A stretch of DNA of 13,758 nt from Actinomycetota bacterium. GTDB lineage: Bacteria > Actinomycetota > Actinomycetes > Nanopelagicales > Nanopelagicaceae. The translations under genes were made by a program, and so were the position numbers. The stretch spans positions 1 through 13,758 of the forward strand of contig WLQA01000008.1 of the NCBI GenBank assembly GCA_009698515.1, read 5' to 3'. The notes under the pieces were generated by a model, which worked only from the letters and a program-made list of their open reading frames with translations, was not told the DNA's origin and did no database searches. Positions 1 to 6,659 of the stretch are shown here, one piece after another. Positions within the stretch are counted from its first letter, which is position 1. Each line of letters begins with the position of its first letter.

Positions 1-935
1 ACGAAAAATCGTTAGCAAGATTAAAGGCCATGGCCGATAATTTGAGTAGGTTGCCAACTGTAAAATTCTCAAATATTCCAAATCGGGTAACTCCAGATTA
101 TCAAAGAGGCACCACCGATGAAATCTATGAGAAAAAAGTGGAGTTGATAAAAGAGGAAATTAAATCTGGTGAAGCTTTTCAAGTTGTGCTTTCACAAAGA
201 TTTGAGATGAAAAGTAATGCTGATCCCTTTGATATTTACCGCACATTACGAGAACAAAACCCAAGTCCTTATATGTATTTATTTAAATTTGCAGACCAAC
301 TCTCAGTTGTTGGATCAAGCCCAGAAGCTTTGGTAAAAGTTACTGGTGATGAGGTAATGATTCACCCAATTGCAGGTACCCGGGCCAGAAGTAAAGACCA
401 AAGTATCGATCAAAAAAATGCGCAGGATTTGTTGGCCGATCCAAAAGAGCGGGCAGAACATCTCATGCTGGTTGATTTGGGGCGAAATGATTTAGGTCGT
501 GTTTGTGAAGCTGGAAGTGTAGAAGTTACGGAGTTCATGCAAATCGAGAGATACTCACATGTTATGCATATTGTTTCAACCGTAGTTGGAAAATTATCTA
601 AGAAGTTTTCCGCAATCGAAGCTTTGTTTGCTGTTTTTCCGGCTGGCACTTTATCTGGCGCTCCAAAGCCTCGTGCGATGCAGATTATTGAAGACAATGA
701 AGAAACCAGGCGTGGAATTTATGGCGGCACTATTGGTTACTTGGATTTCACTGGAAATATTGATGCATGTATAGCAATTCGCACAGCGGTAATTAAAGGT
801 GATGATGTTTATGTGCAAGCAGGTGCTGGCATTGTTGCAGATTCCGAAGCAGCTTCTGAAAATCAAGAGTGTATTAATAAAGCCGCTGCAGTTTTGGGGG
901 CAGTCGCTACCGCCAATCAAATGAGTAAATTATGA
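1..935 (+). CDS. trpE: Anthranilate synthase component I, C-terminal part (partial at left edge)
   Basis: This is the chorismate-binding catalytic domain of anthranilate synthase, which converts chorismate plus glutamine-derived ammonia to anthranilate, the first committed step of tryptophan synthesis, in the cytosol with a TrpG amidotransferase partner. The reading frame is open from base 3, so the gene enters from the left. About 310 codons are present and the N-terminal regulatory region (tryptophan-binding site) is outside. Visible motifs in order are GEAFQVVLSQRFE, SSPEALVKV, HPIAGTRARS, LVDLGRNDLGRV, PAGTLSGAPKPRAMQIIE, RRGIYGGTIGY, and AGAGIVADSEAASENQE near the end. The alanine in PIAGTR favours TrpE over PabB, which normally has lysine there (PIKGT). 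It ends in an ATGA overlap with the next small gene and clearly belongs to the trp operon. An ATG at base 30 exists in frame but is internal to the domain and is not the start. Confidence 0.96.
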   Translation, partial: EKSLARLKAMADNLSRLPTVKFSNIPNRVTPDYQRGTTDEIYEKKVELIKEEIKSGEAFQVVLSQRFEMKSNADPFDIYRTLREQNPSPYMYLFKFADQLSVVGSSPEALVKVTGDEVMIHPIAGTRARSKDQSIDQKNAQDLLADPKERAEHLMLVDLGRNDLGRVCEAGSVEVTEFMQIERYSHVMHIVSTVVGKLSKKFSAIEALFAVFPAGTLSGAPKPRAMQIIEDNEETRRGIYGGTIGYLDFTGNIDACIAIRTAVIKGDDVYVQAGAGIVADSEAASENQECINKAAAVLGAVATANQMSKL

Positions 936-1087
936 AATCACTTATTTTGACCGCGTTGGCAATCTTCTTTATTGGTTATGCCATTTCAATTCTTAATAAA
1001 GGAAGTAACTCTCAAAAGTACGAGCGAAAAGCTAAAAATCAATGGAACTCTTTAACTGACGGCCTGGATCCCACTGATGAAAAATAA
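932..1087 (+). CDS. 51-aa single-pass membrane protein between trpE and trpC
   Basis: This short gene overlaps the trpE stop as ATGA and ends at TAA 1085-1087, overlapping trpC by 11 bases, so translational coupling on both sides supports it as real. The product has one hydrophobic segment, about residues 3-20 (SLILTALAIFFIGYAISI), followed by a charged hydrophilic tail rich in K, N, S and D. No signal-peptidase or lipobox cysteine is visible. Its place matches that of the actinobacterial tryptophan-operon-associated membrane protein (Trp_oprn_chp family), but that family is several times longer with several membrane helices, and I see no sequence motif linking the two. It also lacks the HGxxPAAW motif of another small membrane family found in streptomycete trp loci. 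Function unknown. It could be a reduced relic of the larger protein or an unrelated small protein. Coding status is inferred from overlap geometry and the membrane-protein pattern. Confidence 0.7.
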   Translation: MKSLILTALAIFFIGYAISILNKGSNSQKYERKAKNQWNSLTDGLDPTDEK

Positions 1088-1874
1088 CTTCAGTGCTCCT
1101 TCCGAGAATGTGCTCTCTTCGATAATTGAAGGTGTCTTAGATGATGTGAAATCTCGTATGGTGCCAATTGCAGAATTAAAAAAAGCCATAGCATCTGCTC
1201 CGGGATTAAGAGGAGCGAAGTCAGCTTTAAGTAAAGATGGCATGCGCCTAATTGCAGAGGTTAAAAGATCCTCACCAAGTAAAGGTGTACTTGCCGAAAT
1301 TTCAGATCCAGCAGCACTTGCCAATATTTACCAATCAGGCGGAGCAGATGTAATTAGCGTATTAACTGAGCAACGCCGGTTTAATGGATCTATTGCAGAT
1401 TTTAATTTGGTCAGAAATTCAGTTGCCCTTCCATTACTGCGAAAAGATTTTATAGTTACAGAATTTCAAGTTTATGAATCTAGATTAATTGGTGCGGATT
1501 TAATCTTGCTCATTGTTGCCGGGTTAACAAAATCTGAACTTAAGGATTTTTATCAACTTGCCACTGAGCTGGGTATGGATGTGTTAGTGGAGGTACATGA
1601 TGAGAAAGAGGCGGAGATTGCTTTAGAGATTAATGCGGAAATAATTGGTGTTAATTCAAGAAATCTAAAAACCTTAGAAGTTTCAGATCTTAATTTTGAG
1701 TTGATCTTTCCGCACCTGCCAGCGAGTGTGATTAAGGTTGCAGAGTCTGGGATCTCAACTAGGTCACAGGTTGCCTTAGTTGAAAAACTGGGAGCAAATG
1801 CAATATTGGTGGGCGAAAGCTTGGTTAAATCAGGAGATCCAAAGCATATGATTAAAGAATTACTTAATCGGTAA
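1077..1874 (+). CDS. trpC: Indole-3-glycerol phosphate synthase
   Basis: This (beta/alpha)8-barrel enzyme decarboxylates and closes 1-(2-carboxyphenylamino)-1-deoxyribulose 5-phosphate to indole-3-glycerol phosphate, the substrate of TrpA. At 265 aa it is the normal length for a monofunctional TrpC, so no TrpF domain is fused. Key motifs are IAEVKRSSPSKG (residues 59-70, with E61 and K63), LRKDFI (K123), VEVH (E172), IGVNSRNLKT (190-199), AESGI (E223) and ILVGESLV near the phosphate site. These match the known catalytic Glu/Lys set of the family. The ATG at 1077 lies inside the end of the preceding small gene (11-base overlap). The family-like N-terminus (LSSIIEGVLDDVKSR) begins about residue 13, so the first dozen residues are a nonconserved extension, but no better downstream start is evident. 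No trpF follows; a HisA/PriA enzyme elsewhere is the likely substitute. Confidence 0.96.
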   Translation: MKNNFSAPSENVLSSIIEGVLDDVKSRMVPIAELKKAIASAPGLRGAKSALSKDGMRLIAEVKRSSPSKGVLAEISDPAALANIYQSGGADVISVLTEQRRFNGSIADFNLVRNSVALPLLRKDFIVTEFQVYESRLIGADLILLIVAGLTKSELKDFYQLATELGMDVLVEVHDEKEAEIALEINAEIIGVNSRNLKTLEVSDLNFELIFPHLPASVIKVAESGISTRSQVALVEKLGANAILVGESLVKSGDPKHMIKELLNR

Positions 1875-1888
1875 AGATCGCATAAAGT
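1860..1888 (+). promoter_or_regulatory. Candidate leaderless promoter for trpB
   Basis: TAAAGT at 1883-1888 ends exactly 6 bases before the trpB ATG (1895), which places the -10 hexamer at -12 to -7 if transcription starts at the A of ATG. This is the geometry known for leaderless actinobacterial mRNAs with a TANNNT -10. A weak TTACTT lies 17 bases further upstream (1860-1865). No Shine-Dalgarno sequence precedes trpB. The same arrangement precedes gltB and pyk in this window. If real, trpB and trpA could be transcribed separately from trpE-trpC. Confidence 0.42.
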
Positions 1889-1894
1889 ATCCAT

Positions 1895-3097
1895 ATGACA
1901 TTGCAGGAAAATCAATCAACTTTGTTGGGGCATTTCGGTCCATATGGTGGTCGCTTTGTGCCGGAAGCTTTAATTGCAGCCTTAGATGAATTAGCAGCTG
2001 CTCATGAATCTGCATTGCAAGATCCTAAATTTCAAGAAGAATTAACGCAGCTTCATAAAACTTACACTGGACGTCCTAGCATCATTACGGAAGCTAAAAG
2101 ATTTGCGGAGTATGCCGGCGGTGCACGAATTTTATTAAAGCGCGAGGATTTAAACCATACCGGCAGTCATAAAATAAATAATGTATTGGGACAAGCGCTA
2201 TTAACAAAACGCATGGGCAAGAAGAGAATTATTGCTGAAACTGGTGCCGGTCAACATGGAGTTGCATCAGCGACAGCGGCAGCATTGTTTGGTTTGGAAT
2301 GTGTTGTCTATATGGGTGAGGCGGACACTAAACGACAAGCATTAAATGTTGCTCGTATGAAATTGTTAGGAGCAGAAGTTGTTCCCGTTACGCAAGGTTC
2401 TAAAACTTTAAAAGATGCAATTAATGAAGCGATGCGCGATTGGGTTACCAATGTGGCAGATACTCATTACTTACTCGGCACAGTTGCCGGACCACATCCA
2501 TTTCCAACAATTGTTCGAGATTTCCAAAGAATTATTGGTGTTGAAGCAAGAGCGCAGGTTCTAGAGCTAACCGGGAAATTACCTGATGCGGTACTTGCAT
2601 GTGTAGGTGGCGGTTCAAATGCAATCGGAATTTTCCATCCATTTATTGATGACAAAGCGGTTAGATTAATTGGATTAGAAGCAGGTGGCAGCGGGATTGA
2701 AACCGGAAAACATGCCGCAACTATTTCAGGTGGCACACCTGGAGTTCTACACGGAACTCGCTCTTATGTGTTGCAAGATAAAGATGGTCAAACAGTGGAA
2801 TCTCATTCAATCTCAGCAGGATTGGATTACCCAGGAGTTGGCCCAGAGCATGCTTATCTAAACGATATTGGTCGCGCTGAGTATCGCGCGGTTAATGATG
2901 ACAAGGCGATGTATGCATTTTCATTACTATGTAAAACCGAGGGAATAATTCCAGCAATTGAAACTGCGCACGCACTAGCCGGGGCTCTTGAAGTTGGCAA
3001 TGAGTTAGGAAAAGATGCCACAATTTTAATTAATCTCTCTGGTCGGGGAGATAAAGATGTTCAAACCGCTGCCGAGTACTTTGGACTTGCGCTTTAA
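1895..3097 (+). CDS. trpB: Tryptophan synthase beta chain
   Basis: This PLP-dependent subunit condenses indole, channelled from TrpA, with L-serine to give L-tryptophan, working as an alpha2-beta2 complex. The 400-aa length is typical. It starts with the family N-terminal pattern [15 protein letters not shown] (residues 12-26). The PLP lysine is K93 in HTGSHKINN, the catalytic glutamate is E115 in AETGAGQHG, the PLP phosphate loop is GGGSNA (238-243), and SGRGDKD (382-388) is near the C-terminus. It is a TrpB1-type sequence. It starts 20 bases after trpC with no ribosome site but with a TAAAGT hexamer 6 bases upstream, and its TAA shares one base with the trpA ATG (TAATG), which couples the two subunits. 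Confidence 0.98.
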   Translation: MTLQENQSTLLGHFGPYGGRFVPEALIAALDELAAAHESALQDPKFQEELTQLHKTYTGRPSIITEAKRFAEYAGGARILLKREDLNHTGSHKINNVLGQALLTKRMGKKRIIAETGAGQHGVASATAAALFGLECVVYMGEADTKRQALNVARMKLLGAEVVPVTQGSKTLKDAINEAMRDWVTNVADTHYLLGTVAGPHPFPTIVRDFQRIIGVEARAQVLELTGKLPDAVLACVGGGSNAIGIFHPFIDDKAVRLIGLEAGGSGIETGKHAATISGGTPGVLHGTRSYVLQDKDGQTVESHSISAGLDYPGVGPEHAYLNDIGRAEYRAVNDDKAMYAFSLLCKTEGIIPAIETAHALAGALEVGNELGKDATILINLSGRGDKDVQTAAEYFGLAL

Positions 3098-3900
3098 TGA
3101 GTAATTCGTTAGCTCAATTATTTGCAAAATGTAAATCTGAAAATCGTGCGGCATTAATTGGTTATCTGCCGGCAGGCTTTCCCACTCAACGTTCGGCGAA
3201 GAAAATAGTTAAAGAGATGATCGCAGGTGGTGTTGATGCTATTGAGATTGGCTATCCATATTCAGACCCAGTTATGGATGGACCGGTAATTCAAGCAGCA
3301 TCTGAACAGGCCTTATCAAATGGTGCAGGAGCTGCAGAAGTATTTGAGCTATTGGCAAGCAGTGTGCAACTTGGCGCACCAAGCTTGGTGATGAGTTACT
3401 GGAGTCCAATTGAAAAGTATGGAATTGAAAAATTTGCAAAGGCTATGAATGATGCAGGTGGAAGCGGCGTTATTACACCTGATTTAACTATCGAAGAATC
3501 AGCCGCTTGGAAATCAGTTTGTGCTAACAATAAGTTAGATCGCGTATATGTGGTTGCGCCAAGTTCATCTGACAGTAGATTGCCGTTAGTAACTGAGCAA
3601 TGTTCTGGATTTATCTATGCTGCAAGTTTGATGGGCGTTACCGGCACGCGTGATTCCGTCTCCGGAAATGCCAGTGGCTTAGTTGCGCGAATTCGCAAAA
3701 ATTCTGCCTTACCCGTTGCGGTGGGATTAGGAGTTTCAACAAAAGAGCAAGCGCGCGAAGTTGCCGCTTATGCAGATGGAGTAATTGTGGGATCTGCATT
3801 TATCAAGATTATTCAAAAACATGGTGCAGGACGTAAAGGGTTAAAGAAAGTTAAAGAGTTAGCTCGTGAATTATCAGAAGGAGTAAGAAATGTTAAGTAA
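3097..3900 (+). CDS. trpA: Tryptophan synthase alpha chain
   Basis: This TIM-barrel subunit cleaves indole-3-glycerol phosphate to indole and glyceraldehyde 3-phosphate, passing indole to TrpB. At 267 aa it has the standard length. The signature IEIGYPYSDPVMDGPVIQ (residues 49-66) holds the catalytic E50 and D61, equivalent to E49 and D60 of the Salmonella enzyme. The flexible loop reads GVTGTRDSVSG (180-190), and VGLGVST plus DGVIVGSAFI (227-236) form the phosphate-binding end of the barrel. The start is fixed by the one-base TAATG overlap with trpB. Its final codons carry the ribosome site of the following membrane gene, with which it overlaps by 11 bases, so the envelope genes downstream are probably cotranscribed with it. 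Confidence 0.98.
   Translation: MSNSLAQLFAKCKSENRAALIGYLPAGFPTQRSAKKIVKEMIAGGVDAIEIGYPYSDPVMDGPVIQAASEQALSNGAGAAEVFELLASSVQLGAPSLVMSYWSPIEKYGIEKFAKAMNDAGGSGVITPDLTIEESAAWKSVCANNKLDRVYVVAPSSSDSRLPLVTEQCSGFIYAASLMGVTGTRDSVSGNASGLVARIRKNSALPVAVGLGVSTKEQAREVAAYADGVIVGSAFIKIIQKHGAGRKGLKKVKELARELSEGVRNVK
3877..3883 (+). promoter_or_regulatory. Strong ribosome binding site of the MauE/DoxX-type gene
   Basis: GAAGGAG lies inside the end of trpA, 6 bases before the ATG at 3890. It is the feature that fixes the start of the next gene and makes the 11-base overlap credible. Confidence 0.65.
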
Positions 3901-4348
3901 GTTTTATAAAGTACAACCTTGGTTAACTTTACTTTCCCGTTTGGTACTAGGAGGAGTTTTATTAGCAGCGGGTGCGTTAAAAGTTGGTAATCCGCAAAAA
4001 TCTGCCATGGCTGTTCGCGCCTATGAAGTATTACCTATCAATATTGCTAACTTTCTTGGATATGTATTGCCTTGGATGGAGGTTGGCGTTGGCACCTTAT
4101 TGATTATCGGTGTTGGCGTGAAGATATCTGCGGCAATCGGTGGCTTTACGATGTTTGTATTTATCATTGCAATTTCTCAGGCTTGGGCCCGCGGATTGAG
4201 TATCGACTGTGGTTGTTTCGGCGGTGGTGGTGCGGTTGAACCAGGTGAGACTAAATATCTATCTGAGATTTTGCGAGACATAGGCCTGACCATGCTGGGT
4301 ATTTACCTTTATCGCTTTCCAAAGGGTAGATTTGGATTAGATAAGTAA
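3890..4348 (+). CDS. MauE/DoxX-type four-helix membrane protein with CxC motif
   Basis: This 152-aa integral membrane protein has four predicted helices (about residues 10-30, 52-76, 80-100 and 127-142). The N-terminal pattern SRLVLGGVLLAAGALKVGNP is typical of the DoxX/MauE superfamily. Between helices 3 and 4 lies ARGLSIDCGCFGGGG, with cysteines C107 and C109; an IDCGCFG motif is typical of MauE-like members, which are linked to disulfide formation in exported proteins. A DsbA-like thioredoxin follows 30 bases later, so I infer that this protein exchanges electrons with it, perhaps replacing DsbB or VKOR. That role is inference from motif and neighbourhood. The start is chosen by the GAAGGAG site 6 bases upstream. 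General DoxX annotations such as quinone-related oxidoreductase would also fit. Confidence 0.85.
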   Translation: MLSKFYKVQPWLTLLSRLVLGGVLLAAGALKVGNPQKSAMAVRAYEVLPINIANFLGYVLPWMEVGVGTLLIIGVGVKISAAIGGFTMFVFIIAISQAWARGLSIDCGCFGGGGAVEPGETKYLSEILRDIGLTMLGIYLYRFPKGRFGLDK

Positions 4349-4378
4349 TCATTTTTTAGTTGAAAATATTGGAGAGCG

Positions 4379-5053
4379 ATGTCGAATAGTAATAATCCTG
4401 ATAAAGGCACCAGAAATTTAGTAATTGGAATGGTGGCGTTTATAGTTTTAGTTGGCGCCGTGTTCTCCTTTATTAGTAATAAATCTAGTTCAACCGCAAA
4501 GGTGCCAGCTGCAGTTTCAGCCACTGATGGCTATGGAATAGTTTTAAATGCGAATGCAACTCCAAAAATAGATGTATATGTTGATTACCAATGCCCAATT
4601 TGCAAAAACTTTGAAATTATTAATGGTGGATATCTTGCTGAAATTGCGGCAAGTGGTAAAGCAAAAATTGTTTACCATCCAATGACCTTTATTGGCGCGG
4701 AATCAATTCTCGCTGCAAATGCCGCCGCCTGTGCTGCAGATGAAGGAAAGTTTTTAGATATGAATATTGCACTATTCCAAAATCAATCTGGAACTGAAAA
4801 CTCTGGACTTTGGACTGGCGATTACATGAAGCGGTTGGGTAATTCAATTGGTTTGAAATCTGCCGCATTTGAAAAGTGTGTAACAGATGGAACTTATGTT
4901 GATTGGACCAAGAATGTGGCCGATGCATCTGCAAAAGCGAATGTAAATGGCACGCCTACTGTGAAGGTAAATGGCAAAGATTTGGATCGAAATACCGAGT
5001 ATATGGATCCGGTAAAGTTTAAAGCTGCCCTTGCTACCGGAGGAGTTAAGTAA
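4379..5053 (+). CDS. Membrane-anchored DsbA-like thiol-disulfide oxidoreductase
   Basis: This 224-aa protein has an uncleaved-looking N-terminal anchor (about residues 13-33, NLVIGMVAFIVLVGAVFSFI) and an extracytoplasmic thioredoxin-fold domain. The active site is C72-P-I-C75 within VDYQCPICKNFE. The cis-proline loop is GTPTVKVNG (191-199). Cysteines C118 and C167 lie in the helical insertion and may form a structural disulfide. The pattern fits the actinobacterial DsbA/thioredoxin_4 family, which introduces or isomerises disulfides in exported proteins. GGAG at 4371-4374 stands 4 bases before the ATG. It follows the MauE/DoxX-type gene (probable redox partner) and its TAA shares one base with the apparent ATT start of lgt. 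The CPIC active site suggests an oxidase, but direction of catalysis cannot be read from sequence alone. Confidence 0.9.
   Translation: MSNSNNPDKGTRNLVIGMVAFIVLVGAVFSFISNKSSSTAKVPAAVSATDGYGIVLNANATPKIDVYVDYQCPICKNFEIINGGYLAEIAASGKAKIVYHPMTFIGAESILAANAAACAADEGKFLDMNIALFQNQSGTENSGLWTGDYMKRLGNSIGLKSAAFEKCVTDGTYVDWTKNVADASAKANVNGTPTVKVNGKDLDRNTEYMDPVKFKAALATGGVK
5039..5045 (+). promoter_or_regulatory. Ribosome binding site deciding the lgt start
   Basis: GGAGGAG lies within the last codons of the DsbA-like gene, with 7 bases between it and an ATT codon at 5053. It is the strongest Shine-Dalgarno sequence in the window, and no ATG, GTG or TTG stands at the right distance in the lgt frame. It therefore supports initiation at ATT. 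Confidence 0.72.
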
Positions 5054-5883
5054 TTAACTTTGCATTTATCCCATCTCCAAGTAATTCAACATGGGAGATT
5101 GGTCCCTTAACGCTTCACTTCTACGCTATCTGCATATTGTTAGGCATTGCAGTTGCAATCTGGATTGGTCGCAAACGTTATGAAAAAATGGGTGGAAACC
5201 CAGATGATGTTTCAGATGCGGCGGCGTGGGCGGTACCAGCCGGAATAATTGGTGGCCGGATTTATCATGTAATCACATCTCCGCAAAAATACTTTGGTGC
5301 CGATGGTGTACCAACTGATGCCTTTAAAATTTGGGAAGGTGGACTAGGAATTTGGGGTGCAATTTCCCTAGGTGCATTTGCTGTATTTATTTACTATAAA
5401 AAACACATGACCTCACTGCCATTTACTCATTTTCTTGATGCACTAGCTCCTGGTGTTGCAATTGCACAAGCAATCGGGCGAATTGGTAATTGGTTTAATG
5501 TTGAGTTATTTGGCAAACCCACCACTTTGCCATGGGGATTAGAAATACCTAAATTTGATCGACCATATGGATATAAAGATTTTGCAACCTTCCATCCAAC
5601 ATTTCTTTATGAATTAATTTGGTGCGTTGTAATTGCTTATTTACTAATGAAGACACCAAAATTTATCGCCAAATTTATTTCAAGGCCTGGTGATCTCTTT
5701 GCTCTTTATGTGCTTGGTTACACGATTGGTCGAATCTGGATTGAAGCGTTACGGATCGATCAAGCAAATATCATTCTTGGGGTGAGATTAAATATCTGGG
5801 TTAGCCTGCTTGTGATAGCTAGTTCTTTGATTTACTTGGCTAGATCGCGTGCCTTTGGGCGCAAGCAAAGAGAAAATGGTTAG
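5053..5883 (+). CDS. lgt: Prolipoprotein diacylglyceryl transferase, apparent ATT start
   Basis: Lgt transfers diacylglycerol from phosphatidylglycerol to the lipobox cysteine of prolipoproteins at the membrane. From ATT 5053 the protein has 276 aa. The Lgt signature GRIGNWFNVELFG is at residues 142-154, HPTFLYEL at 181-188, and R227/E231/R234 repeat the R-x3-E-x2-R of E. coli R239/E243/R246. R143, N146, E151 and G154 fall on the same numbers as in E. coli. The E. coli essential Y26 corresponds to Y24 here. GLGIWGA carries tryptophan where E. coli has H103, which I recall as usual in actinobacteria. The N-terminus (NFAFIPSPSNSTWEIGPL) is the conserved actinobacterial one. An in-frame TAA at 5047 blocks any earlier start, and the first standard candidate is TTG 5137, which would remove 28 residues including Y24 and most of helix 1. 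Alternatively, position 5055 is a sequencing error for G. Confidence 0.93.
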   Translation: MNFAFIPSPSNSTWEIGPLTLHFYAICILLGIAVAIWIGRKRYEKMGGNPDDVSDAAAWAVPAGIIGGRIYHVITSPQKYFGADGVPTDAFKIWEGGLGIWGAISLGAFAVFIYYKKHMTSLPFTHFLDALAPGVAIAQAIGRIGNWFNVELFGKPTTLPWGLEIPKFDRPYGYKDFATFHPTFLYELIWCVVIAYLLMKTPKFIAKFISRPGDLFALYVLGYTIGRIWIEALRIDQANIILGVRLNIWVSLLVIASSLIYLARSRAFGRKQRENG

Positions 5884-5886
5884 GAT
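5881..5886 (+). promoter_or_regulatory. TAGGAT: ribosome site or leaderless -10 element before VIT gene
   Basis: TAGGAT overlaps the lgt stop codon and ends 6 bases before the ATG at 5893. It can be read as AGGA Shine-Dalgarno (7-base spacing) or as a TANNNT -10 in the same leaderless position seen before trpB, gltB and pyk. No convincing -35 is seen at 17-18 bases, so the ribosome-site reading is at least as likely. Confidence 0.3.
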
Positions 5887-5892
5887 TTCCAA

Positions 5893-6600
5893 ATGGCTTT
5901 AAAAGATGTAAGAGTTAGAAATCTTGATCACCGCGTGCATCGAGCTGGTTGGTTGCGCGCAGCAGTACTTGGCTCTAATGATGGTTTAGTTTCTACAGCA
6001 AGCTTAATGATTGGTGTATCGGCAGCCCAAGCAAATGATTTTTTGATCACCGCCGGATTAGCAGGTATTGCAGCGGGTGCCATGTCAATGGCAGTTGGTG
6101 AATATGTGTCTGTGCGTTCGCAAAATGATATTGAAGAAGCAGATCGACAAATTGAGATTGCACAACTTGAGATTGATCCAGCAGGTGAATTAGAAGAGTT
6201 AATTCATATTTATGAACAACGAGGATTATCAACGGCATTAGCAACAGAGGTCGCTAAAACAATGACGCAAAAAGATGCGCTAGAGGCGCATTTGCGAGAT
6301 GAGCTTGGACAATTTGAACACACCAAGGCGCGACCAGTGCAGGCTGGTTTTGCTTCAGCAATTAGCTTTACCATCGGTGGTGTTATTCCATTCTTAGGTG
6401 CGCTAGCTCCAACTCCTGGCACACAAGTTTTCTCAATTATTGGTTTTACAGTTCTAGGTCTATTAGTTACTGGATATGCCAGCGCCAAGATTGCATCTTC
6501 ACCTGTAGCAAAAACTACGGCTCGAATTCTTGTTGGCGGCTTCCTTGGAATGGCAATCACAGCCGGAATTGGATCACTGGTTCACTTAACCGGCATTTAA
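5893..6600 (+). CDS. VIT1/CCC1-family Fe2+/Mn2+ transporter
   Basis: This 235-aa membrane protein belongs to the vacuolar iron transporter family, which in bacteria moves Fe2+ or Mn2+ across the cytoplasmic membrane, probably outward. Motifs in order are LRAAVLGSNDGLVSTASL (residues 21-38, with the helix-1 aspartate D30), AGAMSMAVGEYVSVRSQ (61-77, with M64, M66 and E70), then a Glu-rich cytoplasmic segment (about 79-140) that in the family binds metal. Five helices are expected at about 22-44, 52-72, 152-172, 178-200 and 211-233. There is no ferritin-like domain fused at the N-terminus. It begins 9 bases after lgt. The direction and metal cannot be decided from sequence. Its position just before the iron-sulfur enzyme GOGAT may be only coincidental. 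Confidence 0.92.
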   Translation: MALKDVRVRNLDHRVHRAGWLRAAVLGSNDGLVSTASLMIGVSAAQANDFLITAGLAGIAAGAMSMAVGEYVSVRSQNDIEEADRQIEIAQLEIDPAGELEELIHIYEQRGLSTALATEVAKTMTQKDALEAHLRDELGQFEHTKARPVQAGFASAISFTIGGVIPFLGALAPTPGTQVFSIIGFTVLGLLVTGYASAKIASSPVAKTTARILVGGFLGMAITAGIGSLVHLTGI

Positions 6601-6624
6601 CCTAAAGTTTTCTCCTGCTACTAT

Positions 6625-6653
6625 TTACTCTGCAACACAGAAGTTTTTAAGTT
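6625..6653 (+). promoter_or_regulatory. Candidate leaderless promoter for gltB
   Basis: In the 59-base gap after the VIT gene, TAAGTT at 6648-6653 ends 6 bases before the TTG codon at 6660, and TTACTC at 6625-6630 stands 17 bases upstream of it. Both the spacing and the TTACT box repeat the arrangement before trpB. No ribosome site precedes the TTG. The gap is the largest in the window and a reasonable place for a new transcript. No terminator hairpin is visible in it. Confidence 0.42.
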
Positions 6654-6659
6654 GGGCCA

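Noticed and set aside
30..935. trpE starting at ATG 30 as a short complete gene
   Set aside because: The frame is open to the window edge and the ATG is inside the family domain, so the gene is partial rather than short.
5030..5060. Programmed frameshift or fusion joining the DsbA-like gene and lgt
   Set aside because: The overlap region has no slippery heptamer, the DsbA-like protein ends at a normal family length, and lgt has its own strong ribosome site.
5137..5883. lgt starting at TTG 5137 (248 aa)
   Set aside because: It would remove the conserved N-terminus and most of the first membrane helix, and no ribosome site lies at the right distance; the GGAGGAG site points to 5053.
6597..6624. 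Promoter for gltB from TTAACC (6597) and TACTAT (6619)
   Set aside because: Spacing of 16 is possible, but it would give a leader of about 30 bases with no ribosome site; TAAGTT at 6648 fits better.
6601..6659. Transcription terminator after the VIT gene
   Set aside because: No stable GC-rich hairpin followed by a T run is visible; only a 4-bp stem (GGTT/AACC) occurs just inside the gene end.
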